Source: Saprospiraceae bacterium (GTDB lineage: Bacteria > Bacteroidota > Bacteroidia > Chitinophagales > Saprospiraceae). From it: a stretch of 21,113 bases of DNA. The notes under the pieces are model-generated. The model was not told the DNA's origin, did no database searches, and saw nothing but the letters and a program-made list of their open reading frames with translations. Below, piece by piece: positions 16,138 through 21,113 of the stretch; positions within the stretch are counted from its first letter, which is position 1, and the number at the start of each line of letters is the position of its first letter. Location of the stretch: positions 1-21,113 of the forward strand of contig SLDF01000230.1 in assembly GCA_007125435.1 (NCBI GenBank). The letters are read 5' to 3'. A program made the translations under genes and the position numbers.

Positions 16138-16345
16138 TTCGTTATCAGATTGACATTTAGTCAATCTGATTGCTTCGCACCACTCAGTCATGCACCGTTC
16201 AGTCATCTTCGTTATCGGCCCGACATTTAGTCAACCCGATTGCGTCGCACCACTCAGTCATCTCATTATCAGATTGACATTTAGTCAATCTGATTGCTGC
16301 GGACCACTCAGTCATGCACCGTTTAGTCATGCACTTCTCAGTCAC
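16138..16345 (+). repeat. tandem hairpin plus 15-bp minisatellite block
   Basis: Hairpins CAGATTGAC-ATTTA-GTCAATCTG occur at 16146-16168 and 16270-16292, with a degenerate one around 16216-16238; the same hairpin with loop GTTTA is at 15710-15732. After each tandem hairpin come copies of a 15-bp unit GCACCACTCAGTCAT (16177-16191, 16192-16206, 16247-16261, 16301-16315, 16316-16330 and 16331-16345). Spacing between hairpin units is about 70 and 54 bp. No protein-like reading frame is supported. Confidence 0.8.
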
Positions 16346-16589
16346 CCTCATGCAGAAGAGGAATACGCGTTGCTCGTTACAGGTTGCGAGCTGCCGGCCT
16401 TGTTCCGCATTGCGGATTTTGATCTGTGCTTTTTTCAGTTTACGCTTAGTGTAGTCTAGTATTTAGTTTTGCATGGTGGGTAGCTTGGAGCTTGTGGCTA
16501 ATAGCTAGTAGCTAATTACTCAGAGTCGCCTGTTTTCTTTCAAGTTTTATTGACAGATCAGGTGGATTGTTTTGACATGATATTGTTGT
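16346..16589. other. non-coding stretch with a perfect palindrome
   Basis: The only clear feature is the palindrome TCCGCA-T-TGCGGA at 16404-16416, within a G/C-rich patch (16360-16420), followed by an A/T-rich stretch with several short GCTA/TAGC repeats (16490-16520). No gene is supported. Confidence 0.4.
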
Positions 16590-16630
16590 AAAAAACAAAA
16601 AACCTTTCTGTGATGATCCACAGAAAGGTT
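16590..16630 (-). terminator. intrinsic terminator of rplU-rpmA
   Basis: AACCTTTCTGTG (16601-16612) pairs perfectly with CACAGAAAGGTT (16619-16630), a 12-bp stem with a 6-nt loop. On the minus strand it is followed by a U-rich run (plus-strand A tract 16590-16600). The plus strand also has a T-rich tail, so it may work both ways. Confidence 0.85.
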
Positions 16631-16701
16631 TTAAAATTTTTTCTTCAGCTCAGTGAGCTGAGTCTATCGTTGGCTAGTATGACAGTATGGGCTGATGTCT
16701 T

Positions 16702-16983
16702 TTATTCTTCCTCACCAAAGCCATTAGCAGCAGACGGCTCTACATGTACAAACATGCGCTTTTTGTATCCTTTTTTGAATACAATCGTACCATCAGCTTG
16801 AGCAAAAAGGGTAAAGTCTTTACCCATGCCTACATTTTTACCGGGATGGTACTTTGTACCTCTCTGACGGATGATAATGTTACCAGCGATAGCTTCTTGT
16901 CCACCAAATAATTTGACGCCTAGTCTTTTACTAATACTGTCGCGTCCATTATCCGTACTACCTACACCTTTTTTATGTGCCAT
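16702..16983 (-). CDS. rpmA: 50S ribosomal protein L27
   Basis: The 93-residue protein starts MAHKKGVGSTDNGRDS and has GVKLFGGQEAIAGNIIIRQRGTK and HPGKNVGMGKDFTLFA, the standard L27 sequence. L27 sits at the peptidyl-transferase centre, with its N-terminal tail near the tRNA ends. There is no N-terminal processing extension of the Firmicutes type. It follows rplU by 26 bp, in the order normal for bacteria, and is followed by a strong terminator at 16590-16630. Confidence 0.98.
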   Translation of the reverse strand: MAHKKGVGSTDNGRDSISKRLGVKLFGGQEAIAGNIIIRQRGTKYHPGKNVGMGKDFTLFAQADGTIVFKKGYKKRMFVHVEPSAANGFGEEE

Positions 16984-17009
16984 GATTCTTTATTTTTTAC
17001 AGTTGAAAA

Positions 17010-17321
17010 TTAAGCAGATATTGCGTCAATTTGGATTTTGGTAAATTGTTGCCTGTGTCCGTTCTTGACTCTGTATCCTTTTCTTCTCTTCTTTTTGAAG
17101 ACAATTACTTTGTCTCCTTTGACTTGATCCATTACGGTAGCACTTACTTTAGCACCCGATAAAGTAGGCATGCCGACATTGATGCTGCCGTCGTTGTCTG
17201 TGAGGAGTACCTGATCGAAATCGATTTTGTCTCCTTCATTTGCATCCAGCCGGTGGACAAAGATCTGCTGACCTTCCTCTACTTTGAATTGCTGACCGGC
17301 GATAGTTACAATTGCATACAT
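17010..17321 (-). CDS. rplU: 50S ribosomal protein L21
   Basis: The 103-residue protein begins MYAIVTIAGQQFKVEEGQQIFVHRL and contains KVIVFKKKRRKGYRVKNGHRQQFT, the family's basic rRNA-binding end. Its length is typical. It is the first gene of the rplU-rpmA unit, with a promoter -7 box at 17357-17364. Confidence 0.98.
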   Translation of the reverse strand: MYAIVTIAGQQFKVEEGQQIFVHRLDANEGDKIDFDQVLLTDNDGSINVGMPTLSGAKVSATVMDQVKGDKVIVFKKKRRKGYRVKNGHRQQFTKIQIDAISA

Positions 17322-17356
17322 GTTTATAAATTTTTTATCATTAAAATTTCGGAGTG

Positions 17357-17364
17357 CAAAGATA
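17357..17364 (-). promoter_or_regulatory. promoter -7 box for rplU-rpmA
   Basis: On the minus strand the sequence TATCTTTG fits the Bacteroidota TAnnTTTG box exactly and is followed by GCA, as is common at ribosomal promoters of this phylum. It lies 35 bp before the rplU ATG. The -33 region is only weakly T-rich. Confidence 0.6.
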
Positions 17365-17495
17365 GAAAAAGTAATTGTATTAAATGGTAATTTACTGGGT
17401 AATTTTATAGCGAAGATGTTTGATGGGACATTTTCCAGGTGTTCACCTTAGTCCTTAGGCAGAGGCTAGAATATGCATGCATTTTTAACAGTGGT

Positions 17496-17897
17496 TTACA
17501 TCGCCATTTTTTCATTGACCTTTTCTTTGATAAGTTGGATCTTATCTTCAAATATAGGCTTTTCAAGGTAGGAGACGACCATGGGATACGTTTCTGCTTT
17601 TAGTTTATCAAACTTGTTGATAGATGACGATACGATAAATACCAGGAAGTTCGACTCGTCGAATACATCTTTTGCTTTATCCAGAAAGTCCCAGCCGTCC
17701 ACTTCGGGCATATTTATATCAAGTAGGATGGTGAAAATATCTGTTTGATTGTAATTTTCATAGAGATAATCTAGAGCATCTTGTGCACTTTCAAAGGTCA
17801 TTGGTGCTGGATGAAGACCATTTTTTATGATCAACTTAGATAGCATAAAAAGCAAGATGTGATCGTCGTCGATTAGAATGGTGTGTGTATTTCGCAT
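17496..17897 (-). CDS. single-domain response regulator (receiver only)
   Basis: The 133-residue protein is one complete CheY-like receiver: the acidic pair in ILIDDDH (10-12), the phosphorylated Asp in ILLDINMPEVDGW (Asp 60), Ser in IVSSS (about 90) and Lys in YLEKPI (Lys 113). It has no output domain, so it would act by protein-protein contact or as a phosphorelay intermediate. No histidine kinase is in the window. It is upstream of rplU on the same strand with a 174-bp gap that contains the rplU promoter, so co-transcription is not needed. Gene plus ribosomal operon lie between the two arms of the large repeat array. Confidence 0.93.
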   Translation of the reverse strand: MRNTHTILIDDDHILLFMLSKLIIKNGLHPAPMTFESAQDALDYLYENYNQTDIFTILLDINMPEVDGWDFLDKAKDVFDESNFLVFIVSSSINKFDKLKAETYPMVVSYLEKPIFEDKIQLIKEKVNEKMAM

Positions 17898-18069
17898 ATC
17901 CGAACTAGAAGATTATAAGGTTTTAGTCTTTTTAGTGTATGCTAATTCTGCATATACTTTATGTTGTAAGACACTTCTCTTTTTTTCTGCACAAGTTTAA
18001 GAGTAAGAAAAAATTGGAGCCTAAAATAGTATTTTTTTCATAATTAGTCGTCAGGACAATTATAATTAG

Positions 18070-18545
18070 TTCAATTTACATGCATTTTGACACTGCACAG
18101 TGGATGACCGGCTGATGCTCAGCAATTTGGTTGACTTAAATGTCAAGCAAATAGTAATGGAACTGAGCCGCCACCGGCTCAGCTTCTTCAAGTCTTGATC
18201 AAAATCGCTATCCTAAATAAAGGAACTGAGCCGACCTCGGCTCAGCATCGACTAAACCTTGATTTGAATCCAATACTTAGAATGCTCTGTAAATCTTACA
18301 ATAAAAATACAACCGTCTCCGGCTCGGCAACGCTCATTAAGATCTAGATAGCTATGTCTATAATCTTTACATTTCAAACAAGATTGCGTGAGGGATAGAA
18401 GCGATATGAGCTATATATCTATGGTTAGTGGAGCACAGATGTGTCGGCGACTAGAAGAAGCCGAACATCATCTGTAGCGACACTCCATAGAGATGTAGTG
18501 AATACAAGCGGATAGCCCGACCCGTAGGGGCACGCCCAAAATACC
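18070..18545 (-). repeat. large repeat array, right inverted arm
   Basis: Read on the minus strand this stretch follows the left arm (15450-16345) in order through all four anchors listed there. It has three copies of the CTGAGCC hairpin (18163-18182, 18226-18245 and a decayed one at 18311-18327) and, at its inner end, a decayed copy of the second hairpin and 15-bp unit (near 18075-18145). It is shorter, lacking about 210 bp present in the left arm. It fills most of the 729-bp gap between the response regulator and the aspartyl protease gene; no gene is seen there. Confidence 0.8.
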
Positions 18546-18626
18546 AAATACAAAAAGGCCATGCAACATGCACTTCTTGCACTGTCTCACCTGATGCCTG
18601 TAATCAAGGACGATGTGAAAGGTGAT

Positions 18627-19907
18627 CTAGATCAAGTCGCGCAGGTCAAATTGGACTCGAAAGCGCTCGTCACCTCTTTCCAGGGTCATTTTGATGGTTT
18701 TACCCTGACGGGCGGAGAGGCGCTTGAGTAGGCGCTCGTACGACACCCAGGATATGGGCCAGAAGCGGTACTTAAGAATTCGGTCACCTGGGAGTATACC
18801 TGCTTCTGCGGCTGGCGAATCCGTGATGACATTGAGGACTTTGACGTTTTCGAGATACGGACCATCTTTGATCAGAACCAGCCCGCTTTTATCGTAGCGT
18901 ATTTTCTTTTTGAAGTTGCGATTGGGCTTGATGTAGAGGGCATTGCGAGAATAGTCAATGATGAGGTCAAACCGCTTGAGAATGATATTACCTATGAGAC
19001 CGTCTTTCTCTTGCTCGACGAAGATAGAATCGACGTTTTCTACCTTTTGAAAATTGGAAATCAATTGATTGAATTCGTAGTCGCCAAACATCAACTGGTC
19101 GACTCTCCCAAGATAGCCCATGAGGCTACCCCCAAGTCCTATGCCCAGACTTCCGGAGACATATTCCTCGGGTATGGTAATTTGGTTTTTCTCAGTGGCG
19201 TAGAGTAGGGCGCTCAGGGAGGCGCCACTGTCAAGTAGGAGCTTGGCATCGACAGAGTCGCCACTGTTTAATCGGAGGAGTGACTGAATATACGGTTTGT
19301 TTCTCTGGATACCGAGGTCAAGACGGTCGTATCCTTTGCTCGGTGGCGTGTATGTTTGTGGCTGGTGCCATGTCATATATTGGGCCCTGTAGTCCAGCTC
19401 TACAGTGAAGTTTTTGAGCACACTGGCGCCGAGAATGCCATGTACTTGTAAGCCTACTATACCGTCGAGCTCCAGAAAATCCTCTTCAAGTACAATGAGG
19501 TTGGTCTTGAGCCTGTACTTGTCTTCGATCATGATGGGTACCTGGATCTGGCTGAGTGCATATAGCTCTGCAGACATATCGGCTCCCATGATCTGGATGC
19601 GACGAGCATACTCAATACCGAATAGATCGGCAATATCTTTTTTGAGGATTATGGTGTTCTCAGCTCCGGTATCTACGATAAACTTGAGGGGAAAGCCTCG
19701 AATTTTTACATCTATGACGATAAAATCATTGATATAGTCGAAAGGGATTTTTACGGGTTTTATAGGAGTCCTGTATGTGGTGTCCCACTGCGCCAATGAC
19801 GGAACTGAGCACATCATCGTAAAAACGATTGCTGTTGCCAATATGCGCAGCCAATAGGGCGGATAGTAAGCAATGGATAATTTGATATGCAGAATTCGTA
19901 ACTTCAA
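18627..19907 (-). CDS. double-domain retropepsin-like aspartyl protease with PDZ domain
   Basis: The 426-residue protein has an N-terminal hydrophobic signal (about 20-40, ending PSLAQ). The first retropepsin-like half has FIVDTGAENT (Asp 79) with hydrophobic strands after it and ILGASVLKNF near 158. The second half has LLLDSGASLS (Asp 226) and GLIGNIILKRFDLIIDY. Two active-site Asp motifs in one chain suggest a single-chain pseudo-dimer, as in pepsin. A PDZ domain (about 340-425, VLNVITDSPAAEAGILPGDRIL) may bind substrate C termini. It should be exported to the periplasm or anchored. The start is a TTG at 19907; the nearest ATG would remove the signal peptide's basic start. Substrates are unknown. 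Confidence 0.85.
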   Translation of the reverse strand: MKLRILHIKLSIAYYPPYWLRILATAIVFTMMCSVPSLAQWDTTYRTPIKPVKIPFDYINDFIVIDVKIRGFPLKFIVDTGAENTIILKKDIADLFGIEYARRIQIMGADMSAELYALSQIQVPIMIEDKYRLKTNLIVLEEDFLELDGIVGLQVHGILGASVLKNFTVELDYRAQYMTWHQPQTYTPPSKGYDRLDLGIQRNKPYIQSLLRLNSGDSVDAKLLLDSGASLSALLYATEKNQITIPEEYVSGSLGIGLGGSLMGYLGRVDQLMFGDYEFNQLISNFQKVENVDSIFVEQEKDGLIGNIILKRFDLIIDYSRNALYIKPNRNFKKKIRYDKSGLVLIKDGPYLENVKVLNVITDSPAAEAGILPGDRILKYRFWPISWVSYERLLKRLSARQGKTIKMTLERGDERFRVQFDLRDLI

Positions 19908-19990
19908 ACAGAGATAGAATTTACTAACACAACTAAAACGAAGAATACCCCTTTTGAGTTTAGAACATTTATGATGCAGCTGCTTCTCTT

Positions 19991-20917
19991 TTAAATTCGG
20001 TCATTTGTGATCCCAAGAGCTGGAATTGGCCGCTTACTCCAATATGTAGCGAGTGAAAATCCACTGATGAGGTGCCATATGCCCCACCATGCAGCCACTA
20101 ACGTCATAGCGCTCATGCCACCGTAAAAGTTAAATATGATAATAAGCCCAAGTCCTGAGTTTTGTATGCCTGTCTCCATGATTATGGTCCTGGTATTGCG
20201 GATGTTTTGCCGGGTTGATTTAGCTGCTATGTAGCCCAGGAAATAAGCCATAAGATTGTGTATGAAGACTAAGAGAAAAACATGCTTGAGATAGACAAAG
20301 ACCTTGTCAATGTTGGCCCACACTGCACCGGCTATAATACCGAGAAATAGAATGACAGACACGACTTTTATGTATGGCCTAATAGCAATCGTGACCTTGG
20401 GGAGGTAAACTCTACATAACATACCTAGAAACAAAGGGATGAGAATTAACTGGGTCAAAATCCAAAGTAGGGACAAGGGATCCAATGTGAATCGCTTGAT
20501 AATCTCAGCTGTGGGTGGATAGAGACTGCCCCAAAGCAAAAAGTTGAGAGGCGTAATAATGAATGCAACACTGGTAGACAAAGAAGTCAAAGTCACAGAT
20601 AGTGCAGCATTACTGCCGGAAAGGTGAACTAAAAAATTGGACATATTGCCTCCAGGACAAGCAGCCACTAAGAGCATACCAAGCGCTATACCCGGCGATG
20701 GTCGAAGTATCCATAATAGCAAGAATGTAAAAGCAGGGAGTAAAATCCACTGAGCTGTAATGCCGGTTAATACAGACTTAGGGTGTTGGTAGAGTGCTTT
20801 AAAGTCTTTAATCCGAATGTCGAGGGCGACACCAAACATCAAGAAGGCCAAACAGATATTTAGCCAAAAAAGCTGCTCGTTTTCCAATTGGATGTCAAAT
20901 TGCTCCATACCCTCCAT
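19991..20917 (-). CDS. bile acid:sodium symporter family (BASS) transporter
   Basis: The 308-residue membrane protein has about nine or ten hydrophobic helices and two family signatures at the usual places: AACPGGNMSNFLVHLSGSN (about 85-103), at the crossing of the core helices, and METGIQNSGLGLIIIFNF (about 245-262). These correspond to the discontinuous helices that bind sodium and substrate in BASS and ASBT relatives. Bacterial members carry organic anions such as bile acids, pantoate or other carboxylates; the substrate here is not predictable. The ATG at 20917 is used, with another at 20908. The gap to the protease gene downstream is 83 bp on the same strand, so they may be co-transcribed. 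Confidence 0.88.
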   Translation of the reverse strand: MEGMEQFDIQLENEQLFWLNICLAFLMFGVALDIRIKDFKALYQHPKSVLTGITAQWILLPAFTFLLLWILRPSPGIALGMLLVAACPGGNMSNFLVHLSGSNAALSVTLTSLSTSVAFIITPLNFLLWGSLYPPTAEIIKRFTLDPLSLLWILTQLILIPLFLGMLCRVYLPKVTIAIRPYIKVVSVILFLGIIAGAVWANIDKVFVYLKHVFLLVFIHNLMAYFLGYIAAKSTRQNIRNTRTIIMETGIQNSGLGLIIIFNFYGGMSAMTLVAAWWGIWHLISGFSLATYWSKRPIPALGITNDRI

Positions 20918-20950
20918 GATGTGAAGTTAGTAAAAACTTTTCGTTATATT

Positions 20951-21020
20951 AAACCCGTATTATGCATTAGAAAATCCCTGCCCGCCACCTGACGATGGCA
21001 GCAGGCGGGTATTACGGCTT
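20951..21020 (+). repeat. dispersed element C, long copy
   Basis: It begins AAACCCGT, then carries the 18-bp core ATTATGCATTAGAAAATC (20959-20976) identical to the reverse complement of 8615-8632. A 33-bp insertion follows (20977-21009), with nested inverted repeats CCCGCC (20981-20986) and GGCGGG (21004-21009), then the shared TATTACGG (21010-21017). It lies upstream of the BASS gene. Confidence 0.7.
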
Positions 21021-21113
21021 CAAATGGCTTCAAAATAAGTCGCTTTGCTTGATTTTGTTCAATCACCAGGCTACATCTAATATCTCCTGAAATCATCTGG
21101 AGCTTAGAGAATT

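Larger units (their letters stand above)
15450..16345 (+). repeat. large repeat array, left inverted arm
   Basis: This non-coding stretch between two convergent genes is a diverged inverted copy of 18070-18545. Four collinear anchors show it: 15473-15494 with 18498-18519 (22 of 22), 15858-15873 with 18331-18346 (16 of 16), 15939-15964 with 18248-18273 (25 of 26) and 16062-16089 with 18142-18169 (27 of 28). The left arm carries about 210 bp extra between the first two anchors, which includes two more hairpin copies. It contains six copies of the CTGAGCC hairpin (starting at 15599, 15678, 15885, 15967, 16049 and 16114) and the tandem block 16138-16345. Confidence 0.8.

Noticed and set aside
16190..16459. 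89-residue open frame
   Set aside because: It lies across the 15-bp minisatellite and hairpin repeats; its repeated Ser/His/Leu motifs only mirror the DNA repeats and there is no ribosome-binding context.
15450..18545. CRISPR array candidate, because of many regularly recurring hairpins
   Set aside because: Repeat units are irregularly spaced, diverged and internally palindromic, the intervening sequence is itself repeated, and there are no cas genes.
123..21085. GATATTAGATGTAG shared between the left edge and, inverted, the right edge of the window
   Set aside because: A 14-bp match is expected about once or twice by chance among all position pairs in 21 kb, and flanking similarity is only a few bases.

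Overview
The window looks like chromosomal DNA of a member of the Bacteroidota, plausibly Saprospiria-like. That rests on a kelch protein with a type IX secretion (T9SS) C-terminal sorting domain, a DUF4293 protein, a Bacteroidota-type OstA-like protein of about 760 residues, and promoters that fit the Bacteroidota consensus (TTG, then 19-21 nt, then TAnnTTTG). The exact genus cannot be read from the sequence.

Layout. Positions 262-4747 (all minus) hold an XdhC-family protein, a lipoprotein/outer-membrane-protein pair, and a kelch T9SS protein paired with a small OB-fold (tRNA_anti-like) protein. Positions 4785-6713 hold two small exported orphan proteins on the plus strand, bracketed by two inverted copies of a dispersed non-coding element (element B). 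Positions 6811-11079 (minus) hold delta-1-pyrroline-5-carboxylate dehydrogenase, a lipoprotein gamma-glutamyltransferase and a DUF4293 membrane protein. Positions 11187-15438 (plus) hold a DAO-family FAD oxidoreductase, an AT-rich NAD(P)H:quinone-reductase-like gene and the OstA-like envelope protein. Positions 15439-18626 hold the ribosomal operon rplU-rpmA and a lone receiver-domain response regulator, lying between two long, diverged, inverted arrays of non-coding hairpin repeats. Positions 18627-20917 (minus) hold a single-chain double aspartyl protease with a PDZ domain, and a bile acid:sodium symporter family transporter.

The genes are mostly ordinary housekeeping and envelope functions. 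The unusual content is non-coding: at least three dispersed repeat families, each present as an inverted pair in this window. Element B (4785-4918 / 6399-6713) has conserved ends but a variable core. Element C (8603-8640 / 20951-21020) differs between copies by a 33-bp palindromic insertion. The large hairpin array (15450-16345 / 18070-18545) contains nine copies of a CTGAGCCG-loop-CGGCTCAG hairpin, with stems kept and loops varying, plus a tandem block of a second hairpin interspersed with a 15-bp minisatellite. No CRISPR array, transposase, phage gene, rRNA or tRNA was seen, and no defence or biosynthetic system was recognised.
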